From Salvator merianae (lineage: Eukaryota > Chordata > Lepidosauria > Squamata > Teiidae): a stretch of 64,000 bases of DNA. Positions within the stretch are counted from its first letter, which is position 1; each line of letters begins with the position of its first letter. Positions 1 to 9,684 of this stretch are shown in pieces. Location: positions 17,179,470-17,243,469 of the forward strand of contig QVOM02000049.1 of assembly GCA_003586115.2 (NCBI GenBank), in the 5' to 3' direction. A program made the translations under genes and the position numbers. The notes under the pieces are model-generated. The model was not told where the DNA came from, made no database searches, and saw only the letters and a list, made by a program, of their open reading frames with translations.

Positions 1-930
1 GAACTCTATCACCCCCGCTCAAATTTTACACTCAGCAGGGGCAGGGGCAGGGACGGGTGGTGTGTCTGGCAATGGTCTGAGTAAGGACACCCCGCTGATC
101 CCAGTAAGGTTTCCAGCCAGTAACTCCACACATATCCCAGCGGGCACTTGGAGGCAACGGCACACAAGGAAAGATTGCATGGGACTGATTCCGCCCAAAG
201 CAGCCTCCCAAGAACCGGTCATTAAGTCAGGCAAACTCTGACTGCGGTGCCTCGATGGACGGGGGAGAAAAAAAGTTGCCGTAGCGCTGGCGGAAAAGAC
301 TCCGTGAAGCGAATCACCGCACGGATGATGAAAGCAAGCAATGCAGAAAGCGGCTTTCTCTTGTAGCAGCCACAGGAGGGGGACGACTCCGTGGAAGCTG
401 GCGCAAGCACACGAAGATAAAACGGCGGTGTTGCCGTTCCCTGCTGCTTGGCATGCCAGACAGCGATCCGACGCACGGAGCGCAGCCGCCTCCACTTTCT
501 CCGCGCTCTTGCAATCCCTTAAGTAGCAAGGCTGGTGTGTCCAGCAATTAGGCGGGGAGCACCTACGCGCGCGCACACGCCACACGGAAACATCCCCCCC
601 CCCCTCTGCCTCTCTCTGTTAACCGCGGCGGACTAAAAGATCAGAGCACTCACCGTCACGGGCTTCCTCGCCGCGGCTGCAGTTGCTGCATATGTGCTTG
701 ATCTCCTTGCCTATGTGACAGTGTATCACAAAAGACACGTTGTTGTTGCTCGTAATGGGCTCCTTCAGCGGCTTCATCCTCACTAGGTAGAAGGCTGTTT
801 TTTTAGGCTTCTCACTCTCCGCTGGAGTGCAGCCATCCCTGCGGCCAGAAGCGGATGAAAAAGAAAGCATCCCAAGCTGCCTGGCGTGCGTGGAAGCCGC
901 CGCCATCCGCTCACTCTTGCTTTAGAGCCT
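1..930. promoter_or_regulatory. CpG-rich block (probable CpG island)
   Basis: CpG dinucleotides are dense here, especially from about 230 to 910, whereas nearly all the remaining window is CpG-poor. A CpG run flanks short C and CT tracts near 590-605 and 940-960. The block surrounds the candidate minus-strand first exon, the usual setting for a vertebrate promoter and first intron. I infer a promoter island; its left limit lies outside the window. Confidence 0.5.
654..906 (-). CDS. candidate 5'-terminal coding exon, unidentified protein
   Basis: I do not recognise this protein. The minus strand opens with an ATG at 906-904 followed by G (good +4 base, no purine at -3) and stays open for 84 codons plus one base. 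It then meets a consensus donor, GTGAGT, with the cut between 654 and 653, giving a phase-1 exon. The predicted N-terminus starts with a short Ala run, is Lys/Arg-rich around residues 33-50, and has a His-Cys-His cluster at 62-64 followed by Cys73 and Cys76. These could be zinc ligands but form no family motif I can name. There is no signal peptide or membrane segment. CpG island context and a CCAAT pair about 200 bp upstream support a real first exon. The next exon would lie left of the window. A chance open frame in GC-rich DNA remains possible. Confidence 0.42.
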
Positions 931-1095
931 ATCTGCTACTCTCTCTCTCTCTCCCTCCTTCTCTCACACCCCCTCAGACACCAGGATTAAAAAGGGGAGG
1001 GAGGGAGGATGAGATGGGGGAGCATAGAGGACGGGAGAGAGTGAAAAGAGAAACCTTGCCTGAGCCTGAGATGACCTCTGTGACCCCACTGCCTT

Positions 1096-1114
1096 AGCCA
1101 ATCAGAGTGATTGG
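1096..1114. promoter_or_regulatory. paired CCAAT (NF-Y type) boxes
   Basis: AGCCAATCAG on the plus strand (CCAAT at 1098-1102) is followed 7 bp later by ATTGG (1110-1114), a CCAAT box on the minus strand. The pair lies 190-210 bp upstream of the candidate minus-strand ATG, a common distance for NF-Y sites in TATA-less CpG promoters. Motif seen; function inferred. Confidence 0.38.
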
Positions 1115-1699
1115 AGCCGGAGGATGCTCCTAGGCTCTTGCTTCTCTCAGATCAAGCAGAGCAGGCAGGGTTACCTTAGCTCACACCTTGCGGAAATATA
1201 TCCTCCACATTCTTACGGGCCAATCTGGAAGCCCTTCTTTCCAATTCCAATTGTGCCGGCACAAACAGAAAACAAGCACCGGGTTGTACTCTGTTGGCAA
1301 GCCATGCCGCATTCTTCTTCCCGCGCAGTAATGATGTCACCACATCTGGGCAGCGCCTGAGGCCTGCTTCATTCTAATTGCCGCTCAAAACACAGGAAAG
1401 GGAAAGCGTACGGGAACAAAACTCACAAGCGCTCAAAACTTCACAAAATCATAGCCCACAACTTCAATTCCCTTCAAAGTTTTGCATTCCCCTACAAAAT
1501 TCTGTTTCAGTTTGGGAGTTATGCCCCTCAAGTTTCATTCGCTTCCCCATCTACCGTTCAGGTGCAAACATTGTTGCCCCGTTTCCCGTTCAGTATCAGC
1601 AATAAGGAAAAAGACATCATTGGTGGTGGCACTTGCTATCAGATCAGAATGCAGAAAACTAACAGCAGAAATGAGCAAAAGATGTAAAACATCAACTAT
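1115..1699. other. no gene or repeat recognised
   Basis: Sequence upstream of the candidate promoter, still with scattered CpGs to about 1460. No splice-flanked open frame and no recognisable repeat was found. Confidence 0.4.
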
Positions 1700-1765
1700 A
1701 ATTTATTTATTTATTTAAAATGAATTTTTATCCTGCCCTTCACCTCAGTCACTGTGTGGTGGATG
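1700..1765 (-). repeat. L2-type LINE 3' tail fragment (reverse)
   Basis: An ATTT-repeat tail followed by TTTTTATCCTGCCCTTCACC is the reverse complement of the usual reptile L2 3' end (GGGCGGGATAAAAA then an AAAT tail). Short and diverged. Confidence 0.42.
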
Positions 1766-1844
1766 GAATTACATATAAACATATCCATAAACATCCCCTC
1801 CCTATACAGGTGCTGCCACTATTTTAGCCAATCTGTTTTACCTG

Positions 1845-1932
1845 CTTTTATAATTATTTTATTGCGATCTGCCCTGAGACCTTCAGGTATAGGGCAGGAT
1901 CGAGATATAAATAAATTAATAAATAATACAAG
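1845..1932 (+). repeat. L2-type LINE 3' end
   Basis: TGCCCTGAGACCTTCAGG followed by a GGGCAGGATCGAGATATAAATAAAT-like tail matches the conserved L2 3' hairpin and tail in plus orientation. With the reverse fragment about 80 bp to the left it forms a head-to-head pair of L2 tails. Confidence 0.62.
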
Positions 1933-2259
1933 AGGAGTGAAAAGAAGAAGCACGATTTTGAAAAAAAGAAGAAATGGAAGGAATAAAATAGTACATATTT
2001 TATTATGAATAATTTATAAACATAAAGTTTTAAATGGTACACCCTACTGTATGGTGGTGTGGCTCTTGGGCACATAGCAACATATTAATGGGCTCCTCTG
2101 TGCTGAGGAGATGTTCATCTCAGCAGATGGTCACACGTACTAGCTGTGCCAAGCTTCACTGTTTAGGAATGAGAGGAGTGTCCATTGCCCATACATTGCT
2201 CCATGCTGTTCCTTCAGCGCTCATGCAAACAACATACAATAATCAGTTTTGACCATTTA

Positions 2260-3108
2260 GGCCCTTTCCACACCTGTTTGCAGTGGCGTAGCTGAGATTT
2301 TTGCCGCCCAGGGCCACGCGGCGGCAGAGCAGCACGAGCGAGGGCGCGCTGCCCTGCAGCCTCCTACTCCCGCCGCCGCCCCAACAACTGCTGGCTGGGC
2401 ACTGCGCCACACTCTCCTTGTCGCTCGCCCTCTGGCAAAACTTTGTGCGCCGGGCGGGCAGAGAAGGACCTGGCTGCATGCGCTGCCCTGGACCACGTGC
2501 CGCCTGGGGCGGCCCGTTCCCCCCTCCTCCCGCTTCCTACGCCACTGCCTGTTTGTTATCTCTGAACAAGCAGCTCCCTAGTATGTTTTGCCCGCACAGG
2601 ACTAGTGTTATCCCAGTTCAGAACCATCCCAAGCTGTCCCTATTCTGGATGAGGTGTAGACCTGTCTGAAGAAGTCTACAACTGTTCTAAGCTGTCTTAT
2701 TATGGTCTAGCCTTCGGTGTTTCTGCACCTGAAGCAGAACAAGGAAAACACCGCAGTTCCATCTTAGCAACTTATGCAAGCTTCCAAATATCATTTTTAA
2801 ACTCCAGTATGGAGATATGCAGGCTATCTTTGAAGACTGTTCCCTTCAGTCCCACCCTCATGCACCAGACATGACATATGAGCAATGGGGCCTGGGCCAA
2901 TCACAAGCAGGGGTGGGTGGTGCCTTGGATGAGGAGTCAGGTGCATGGACCAGAACAGTTATGGCATGCCTGCATTGCTGCTGAGCTTAGCCCAGGACAG
3001 GTGGTGTCCCCACCCTTGCAATGCAGACAGCACCCTCACCTCTTATCCTGGAACAGAGTGGACTGGGATAGTTAGACTGCTCCAAGAATGATGAATGCGG
3101 AAAGGGCT
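2260..3108. mobile_element. non-autonomous DNA transposon H1, split by a hAT insertion
   Basis: Starts GGCCCTTTCCACACC and ends with the inverted counterpart GCGGAAAGGGCT. It is flanked by TTA on both sides (2257-2259, 3109-3111). Without the nested hAT and its duplicated target it is about 574 bp, matching copy H2 at 46760-47553 (about 570 bp without its own insertion) in internal sequence. No coding capacity. The 3-bp TTA target suggests PIF/Harbinger-type mobilisation. Confidence 0.75.
2281..2547. mobile_element. hAT-type non-autonomous transposon (267 bp)
   Basis: Terminal inverted repeats CAGTGGCGTAGC and CTACGCCACTG are typical of hAT elements. The 8-bp target duplication CCTGTTTG is exact at 2273-2280 and 2548-2555. 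The interior is very GC- and CpG-rich and has no transposase frame. It sits inside H1 and is therefore younger than H1. Confidence 0.88.
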
Positions 3109-3111
3109 TTA

Positions 3112-3860
3112 CTGTTTACATGGACTCTGTGTGGTTTGTGCCCAAGTTTCCATTCCTGCATCTGGGTCCGTGGTTGTTGTGCACCCAAGCCCACGCAGGA
3201 GGTCGTATTGCCAATTTGATGATATAACATCAATGGCTTGGGTCAACTTTGTTTTGACCCACTGCAGACTAAAATACAGTATGATCAAGGAGAGACGCCG
3301 GTTGTCCCCCAGCTAACCTCCTCTACCTCCTCTTTCCAGTTCAACATTTGCTGCTGTGGTGTGAAGGGGATGGCTTGCACTATCCAAGTGCAAGTCCCGC
3401 TGATGTGCAACAGCAGACTGAATGGCCTATTATCCTAGCTAATGAGATTAATCCAATATCTTCTTGAGGGTAGGAGGTTAATGTTCTTATACGTAAGTTG
3501 CGAATGTTGGAGAAATTTGCCCTTCAGTAAATGCTTCAGTGCTGTTTTAATCACGGTTTTGAGTTATTTTCTCCTCCTCCTTAATTTCATTTCTGCTAAT
3601 AAAGCACCCTGAAAACCAGCTCTGAAGAGGCAGCATATGCATCTTTCAACATATAAATAAAATGCCATTAAAGAAGCAAGCAAATTTGGCTCCCTTTAGC
3701 CACACGTCCAGTGGTGAGAATAAAATCCTGATCAGGAACTTATTTATAGCAGAGGTCATACTCTGAACTGAGCGAAGCCTGGTGAGCCAGGGCAAATCTC
3801 AGAGAAATGACTTTTCAGTTCAGAGGTGACTAAGGTATGGGCTTGGGATTACTGAACTAT
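3112..3860. other. no gene recognised
   Basis: Mixed-composition DNA without a splice-flanked frame, tRNA or identifiable repeat. AATAAA-like signals occur near 3600-3660 but nothing ties them to a gene. Confidence 0.35.
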
Positions 3861-4093
3861 GGCTGCATCCACATACATTTTTTAAAAAATGGCTCAAAAA
3901 TTGATTAAAGGTGGTAGCATGTGGCAGATATTATTCCCATCCCATCTCTAATCCACATTGAAGTCCATCAAATGCAGTTTTTCGTATCCTTAATGTGGAT
4001 TTGAAGTGGGATGGGAACCCTAGCATCTGGCAGCTAATACTTCTGAGTCACTTTTGGACTACCTTTTCTGTTTTGCTTTGTGTGGCTACAGCC
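3861..4093 (-). mobile_element. family I transposon copy I1
   Basis: Begins GGCTGCATCCACATACA and ends with an inverted counterpart, TTTGTGTGGCTACAGCC. Its interior (GGCTCAAAAA, then GGTAGCATGTGGCAG and CCCATCCCATCTC) matches the reverse complement of I2 at 20372-20594, which is close in length. No matching target duplication is left. Confidence 0.5.
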
Positions 4094-5035
4094 ACATCTT
4101 CTGTCTGTCACAGACCACTAGGGATGACTTGTGTTGTCACAATACATGATGCCTTTCCCAAGTTCAAAATCTCAGTTAGAGGGATTGTATTTCACAATGT
4201 ACCATAACTCCATCTCAGCATGGCTAAGCTTTTAAGCACTTTTTTAAAAAGCTGAGATGTAGTTTCCCCCCCCCCGCGCTCACAATTGGGGTGATTCTTT
4301 GGAAATATACGCCCTCAAAATGCTGTGTGTGATCACACCCTGAGATGATGCTGAAGTTCACAAGGGAGGAAAGGCTTGCAAATTCATCAAGTAAAGTCAA
4401 GCCCAGGCAAAATTTTGGCCCCAGATCTAATGAATTTACCCAGGCATCATCTCTCCCAGTGAAATCCACCCACTGCCAGTCTGCATTCTATGTTCATGGA
4501 CATTTAGCTAAGTCAGTTGATGCTAACTATCAGAGAGTTCTAAATGCCAGGACAGAAACAGGGAGTTCACAGAGAGGCCTTACTATTGCCTGGCATGTTC
4601 AGGCAGCATCTTAAAGAAAGAGATCAGGGCTCAGAGGCAGACACAGGACCTTCCCACATACCCATGTCAACTTAAGAAGACTAGAATCCAAACATCAAGA
4701 CAGGGGTGAGAAGAAAGTATTTTTATTGATATTAAAAGTATCTATTTTCTGGACACACTTTAAATGGCCACATCCCACCGGCATGCCATAGGGGCTGGCA
4801 GACTGGCCTGATATCTTGTTGGGTCACTGCCAGCACACCACCCCAAAAGCTGGCATTTAACTTTCCCATTCTATCTTAAGGTGCCAGCATCTTGCCAGCA
4901 TCTAGCCCAATGGTGCATCAGCACAGCATCAAATTGGGCATCCAGGAACTTCTGTGGTGGAAAATAATAGCCGAGTTCCTGGAAGTTCACTCCAACACTG
5001 TGCCAAGCGAGGTAGGTGTTGCCTGGTGGCCTCTC
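4094..5035. other. no gene recognised
   Basis: Contains a C run (4266-4275) and ACCCTGAGATG near 4338, which resembles the inverse of a motif at 20698. No coding evidence. Confidence 0.35.
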
Positions 5036-5262
5036 CAGTTTGGCCTTGTGGTTAGCATGCCAGACTCTTATCTGGAACTCTCCTGGTTCGAGTCTGCACT
5101 CTGCATGAAGCCAGCTGGGTGACCTTGAGCTTGTCACAGCTCTGTTCTGAGTTCTCACAGCCCCACCTACCTCACAGGGTGTCTGTTGTGGGGAGAAGAA
5201 CAGAAGGTTCAGCTGCTTTGAGTACCTTCAGGTGAGAAAAGCGGCGTATAAAAACCAACTAC
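5036..5262 (+). mobile_element. tRNA-derived SINE with MIR/L2-like 3' end
   Basis: A tRNA-like head carries an A-box region (5041-5058, TGGCCTTGTGGTTAGCATG) and a B-box (GGTTCGAGTCT, 5085-5095). The middle (CCCACCTACCTCACAGGGTG) resembles MIR/CORE-type SINEs. The end (TTTGAGTACCTTCAGGTGAG, then AAAGCGGCGTATAAA) is L2-like, implying L2-machinery mobilisation. It runs directly into a microsatellite. Confidence 0.75.
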
Positions 5263-5335
5263 TACTACTACTATTCTTCTTCTTCTTCTCCTCCTCCTCC
5301 TCCTCCTCTTCCTCCTCCTCCTCCTTCTTCTTCAG
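5263..5335. repeat. trinucleotide microsatellite (ACT/CTT/CTC)
   Basis: Pure triplet runs change from ACT to CTT to CTC and back to CTT, expanded from the SINE tail. Confidence 0.9.
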
Positions 5336-5540
5336 GGTAATGCCAGCTTCTTAAATGATCTGATGTCTCCCTGTGATGCCTGATAATTTCCCTGAGTCTA
5401 CTCTGAATCCAGCCATAAACTCTGGAGGACCCTTTCAGTGGAGAAACTTTACGGGGAAGCCACCTTGACCCTAATGGCAGTCCCAATGCATACTGACTCC
5501 TCTTAAAAAAAAGAGGGGGGGGTAGAGGAGAGGGGAGGGA

Positions 5541-5636
5541 GAGAGAAAGAAGGAAAGAAAGAAAGAAGGAAAGGAAGGAAAGGAAGGAAGGAAGGAAGGA
5601 AGGAAGGAAGGAAGGAAGGAAGGAAGGAAGGAAGAA
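5541..5636. repeat. (GGAA)n microsatellite
   Basis: About 60 bp of uninterrupted GGAA units preceded by GAAA/GGAA variants. It creates long low-complexity Ser/Phe/Leu/Pro frames on the minus strand that are not genes. Confidence 0.95.
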
Positions 5637-6250
5637 ATCATACCCCAAGTCAAGCCTGTGAAATCTGAATGGAGGTATTCAAAGCCATCTAATCCAATTT
5701 TCAGAAACTGGGGATATGATAAAGACCAGGTAAAAAGGCTCTCAGAGCCAGACTGAGTCCCGGGATCAATTGCTTCTCTCTGCTGTAAGCGGATCAAAGG
5801 CCCATCTGCTGATTGTCTTTAACAAAGTCAGCTTTCTTCTGCCCTCACATGTTCTTATTACTCCTCTTCTTCAAAGGGACTCTCTTTAAAAAGACGGGAG
5901 ATATCTGTGCAATGTTCACGCCTGCATCCATTGATACTGGTGACTTTAGGGCAATCCTGCTTCCTCTGTTCTAATGCTGTTGAGGTGTCGCTGTGAAGGA
6001 GAACAGGCTCAATGAGTCTGTTCAGACTGCTAATCTCAGGATGGAACACTTTCTGTTTCTTTCTATCATTCTTTTTTTGCAAAGTGGAACTGAACTGAAG
6101 GACTGCAATGTCATCCCTGGATATGTGTGACTTAACAAAATCCCTTTCCATCCGCACCCAAGTCACCAAACCCTATAGCATCTAAGTAAATAGTTAAACT
6201 TAATTTCATCTGTCTCTTCACTGTTCAGATGGCTCAAAGAAAAATACTGG
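5637..6250. other. no gene recognised
   Basis: Ordinary-looking DNA. A 103-codon minus-strand frame (5858-6169) has no recognisable motif or splice context. Confidence 0.35.
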
Positions 6251-6332
6251 TCCCTTCTCCACTGAGCTTTATTCTGGATTATATCCCAGAATAGGGACCT
6301 GCCACCTGCATACTAGTGCAGACTACAGCACA
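6251..6332. mobile_element. decayed half-copy of palindromic family P
   Basis: CTTTATTCTGGATTATATCC followed by CCAGAATAGGGACCTGCC matches the left arm of P1 (24046-24225). The right arm is missing. Confidence 0.5.
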
Positions 6333-7344
6333 AGGGGTGATGGTGGAATGAATCCCTTACCAATCTATAGCACCAGTATGTTATGTCTGATCACAACCTA
6401 AGTCACCTCAGAGGTGCCTTTGAAATGTCTGTGAATGAAGCCTTATTCTCCAAACACTTTATAATTTGTCAGTCATAAATTATGGACAGTTTCCCTCAAT
6501 ATATTTAAATTAACTGAGCCTAGCTAACAAGTCTCTGAAAGGTATTTCTCATATCTGACACACAAGTGCCAATGCAGAATAAATGATGCCTATTTTCCAG
6601 CAAGTTACTGGAATAAAATAACTGTTTCTACTGACTTACAATTCAAAAATCAGGTTCCATTATGTCACCTGAAATCAAATGCCTAAAGAATGGATTTTGC
6701 ACAAGGATACCCCTCCTTTCTTCAAGTTCTCGTTTAATTAAAATCTGCAATCTGGACATATATTAACAATTCAAAAGACCAGCTGACAGATGTACATCTA
6801 ACCAAAGATAACTGAAAAAGCTAATTCAGGAAGCAAAGATCCTGAAAAACGACTGAATAAAATGTTAAGTTGTCCCACTTTCTCATTTGTTTTGGGAACA
6901 GTATTTTGGAAAATTTAACTGGTTGGCTTTGACACTGCTCAGAGAAGTACAGTTTTGCTTGCTTATAGATCAAATAGTAAGATTTACCTAACATCCGTGC
7001 TTAGAATTTAACTATATATTTCAGAAGGTTATGACCTCTATTTCCCCTAGAAGGAGCCCAAAAGTGGTTGATATTTTAAAGCAAGAACTACATTAAAAAA
7101 AAAAAAAATGGACTATGTTTTATCTTGTGGAAAAATGCACCTTTCACATGAAAATATTTCTGAGGAGGTGTCTGGTGAGAGAAATAATCTTTTTGTATGG
7201 TCTAGTGGGACAGGCATCTGTGAGGTACAATATCTAACAAAGGAAAAAATATTAGATGATCTTGAATTATTTGGCATAGTGGCTACTGGGTTCATGAGAC
7301 CACAATGGAATCCAGTAAATGATGTGAGCAAGTTAAAGGCATAT
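6333..7344. other. AT-rich DNA, no gene recognised
   Basis: No identifiable repeat apart from an A run at 7095-7108. The open frame beginning at 7108 only becomes recognisable, as Bov-B, from about 7345. Confidence 0.35.
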
Positions 7345-7797
7345 ATGTGCATATATATGATCAAATGTATGCTTCTGATTCATGGCTGTGTGAGTTGGAC
7401 CATAAGGAAGACTGAGTGCCAAAGAATCAATACGTTCAAATTGTGGTGCTGGAGAAGACTTTTGAGAGTCCCTTGGACTGCAAGGAGATCAGATCAGTCA
7501 GTACTAAAGATAATCAATCTTGACTGTTCATTTGAAGAACAAATACTGAAGCAGAACCTCAAATGTTTTGGCCGTATAATGAGAGGAAAGGACTCATTGT
7601 AAGAGACCCTGATGCTGGGAAAGATTGAAAGGGAAATGAGAAGGGGACAGCAGATGATGGAATGGATAGATAGAGTCATGGGAGCAAGGAACATGAGCTT
7701 GGGAAGACTCTGGAAAATAGTACAGAAGGCCTGACATGCTGTGGTCTATGGAGTCATGAAGAGTCGGATATGGCTTAATTACCGAACAACAAAATAA
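7345..7797 (+). mobile_element. Bov-B (RTE) LINE 3' fragment
   Basis: Translation from about 7345 gives the characteristic C-terminus of the Bov-B reverse-transcriptase polyprotein, including HGCVSWTIRKTE, FKLWCWRRLLRVPWTARRS and LKCFGRIMRGKDSL. A stop at 7600-7602 and frame changes break it. The downstream DNA still matches the family (LMLGKIE-type codons at 7610-7630, then GGAGTCATGAAGAGTCGG near the 3' end at 7751-7768). The 5' remainder, including the catalytic RT core, is absent. It is a 5'-truncated dead copy. Bov-B is abundant in squamates and known for horizontal transfer. Its tail is the mobilisation signal shared with the Sauria-type SINEs at 16598, 44484 and 49431. Confidence 0.82.
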
Positions 7798-7845
7798 TTT
7801 TGACTGTGTTTATAGTCTTATGTATGTGCCACTGAGTGCTTACAG

Positions 7846-8041
7846 ACAGTGGTGGCTGGTGGCTTTAAGCCCGGGTGTTCGCGTCCCGCATGAAGTGCGC
7901 CATGGCTGTTCGCGGGGCCTCTGGGCCCCCGTACTGCCTCAGCAGGTCGACCTGCTGAGGCAGTACAGAGGCCCCATGAACAGTCATGGCGCGCTTCGCG
8001 CGGGGTGCAAACACCCGGGCTTAAAACTGACTGCAGTTGCT
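7846..8041. mobile_element. hAT-like palindromic transposon K1
   Basis: Flanked by an exact 8-bp duplication GCTTACAG (7838-7845, 8042-8049). The ends start CAGTGGTGGC and both arms contain a TTTAAGCCCGGGTG segment in inverted order. The core is a perfect 36-bp palindrome at 7931-7966. The whole element is a near-complete inverted repeat and CpG-rich. Related to K2, K3 and K4. No transposase. Confidence 0.85.
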
Positions 8042-8049
8042 GCTTACAG

Positions 8050-8497
8050 GTTCAGATAAACATAAATATTTGCAGATAAAACTGGGCACTGCATGGTCAG
8101 ATAAATGAACGGCTACATATATTTCCTCCTGTACCAAAAAGGTTTGCAAAAGACAAACAGGTTTGGGCAGTGGTGGCCCACTACAAAAGACCGCATAGCA
8201 CCAGGTACAATGGCACTAAGTAAATAATAATAAATGCTATATATTTTGAAGCAAGATGTGAGGTTGGCTGACAGCAATACACAGTGAACTTCAGAATAAA
8301 TCTAAATGAACTCAGTTCAGCTGGACTGATCCGTAATCACATCTCTAACACGGAGGGAAGAAACAGCAAAATCTCAAGCGTCTGAAAATATAATGAAGCT
8401 AAGGTTCCAGCTGGCTACTCACAGCGCAATAAGCATTGTCTTTTATGATGGACAGGTTCCCGGGGCAACCTCAAAGGCTGCTTCTGATTAATACTAG
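8050..8497. other. no gene recognised
   Basis: Contains GGGCAGTGGTGGCCC at 8164, reminiscent of a hAT terminus, but no partner end was found. Confidence 0.3.
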
Positions 8498-8903
8498 GGT
8501 TGCATCCACACAGACACTTGTGTTGCCCCTCTGGGTGGCCAGATGCAGAGTAGGCAAATGGTTCAGGGCCGAAAGCTGCCCCTCCAGTCCTGACTGAAGT
8601 ACCATTATCTTAATCCATGAAAAACAAGTGCATTCCCAGGGGATCAGGGTTCACCTCTTTCCCCCACTGTGGATGCACAGGGGGAGGAGGTGACTCAGTG
8701 GGTGTGATTTTCACCCAGACTCACTTCTTGGAGCACTAAAAATGGGACCTTTTTGGCCATATTTTCATGCTCTGGAGCAAGCTTCAGGTGAAATTCTTGC
8801 TTCCACTTTTGGCACTTGCAGAGAGGTGAATGCTGTTCACCTGCCATTAAATCTGCTTCCCAAACCAGTAGTTGCTCCTTTCAGGTGACATGTGGATGCA
8901 GCC
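8498..8903. mobile_element. family J non-autonomous transposon
   Basis: Starts GGTTGCATCCACAC and ends GTGGATGCAGCC, an inverted pair with the same terminal motif as family I. About 406 bp, no coding frame, no clear target duplication. The terminal repeats make a transposon likely; the superfamily is inferred from family I. Confidence 0.55.
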
Positions 8904-9189
8904 AAAGGTACAATTTGCTCGAGAAGGGACCGAACTGAGATGCTTTCACAGCGTCTGCCTACACTGTGCTCAACTTAGCACACATTGTCAATCTCATGTT
9001 CATAGGACTAAATTCCTCCTTCAGACAGCAGCACCCTCCCAAGAGAAGCCAGCTTCTATTCCATGAATAGCACACGGCTTCTATTTGTAACCTTTGGATG
9101 GGAAATAGCGCCAAGTATTTTTGACAATATAATTAAGAATATTGTTTGGAACTCATTCCCTTTTTGCTCAAAAACATGGATGGATTTTT

Positions 9190-9287
9190 ATTCTGTTTTT
9201 ATTAATATTGTTTTTGTTGGATGCTGCGACCCGCTCTGCCTTCAGGTGAATGGCAGGATACAAATCTAATGAAACAAAGAAATAAAC
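9190..9287 (+). repeat. L2-type LINE 3' end, diverged
   Basis: CGCTCTGCCTTCAGGTGAAT, then GGCAGGATACAAATCTAATG and an A-rich tail, follow the L2 3' hairpin and tail pattern. Confidence 0.5.
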
Positions 9288-9356
9288 TCTTCTCCAAGGC
9301 ATGGAACTACTCATTCTGAGACTTTTATGCCCTAGACTGGAAGGCGTGGAAATGAA

Positions 9357-9684
9357 GGCTGCTTCCAGACATGAGATATATCGCTATGCTCATGGCACTA
9401 TATTGGGTATGCCAGATAATCAAGCCATTCCCAATATAGTGCTGCTTTAAGGGACCAAAACCCCGTAATATTGCTATTATGGGAACCTCAGCAATGAGGT
9501 CGGGTTTCACATAATAGCAACCTTATCTTCGCATCTGTCAACAGCTTTCGGAATCAGCTCACTTGGAGCTATTGGAAGCCAGAGAAGCATGTGAAAAAAA
9601 CAAAAGGAAGTGGGTGCTTGGCTGACTTCCGGTAGCCCCAAGTGAGCTGATTCTGAAAGCTGCTGACAGATGTGGAAGTAAGCC
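9357..9684. mobile_element. family B transposon copy B1
   Basis: Starts GGCTGCTTCCAGACATG and ends TGTGGAAGTAAGCC (inverse GGCTTACTTCCACA). Two internal hairpins are visible: a pair around the ACTATATTGGG motif near 9400-9445, and a 56-bp inverted repeat (9528-9582 with 9626-9681). The TATATTGGG hairpin recurs in B3 and B4. Confidence 0.6.

Noticed and set aside
5041..5110. A functional tRNA gene
   Set aside because: Has A- and B-box matches but runs on into a SINE body and cannot fold as a clean cloverleaf with a matching acceptor stem.
5271..5797. Minus-strand frames of 108-125 codons
   Set aside because: They translate the GGAA and CTT microsatellites into repetitive peptide.
7108..7344. 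N-terminal part of the open frame leading into Bov-B
   Set aside because: Only the portion from about 7345 resembles Bov-B; the earlier residues match nothing and follow an A run.
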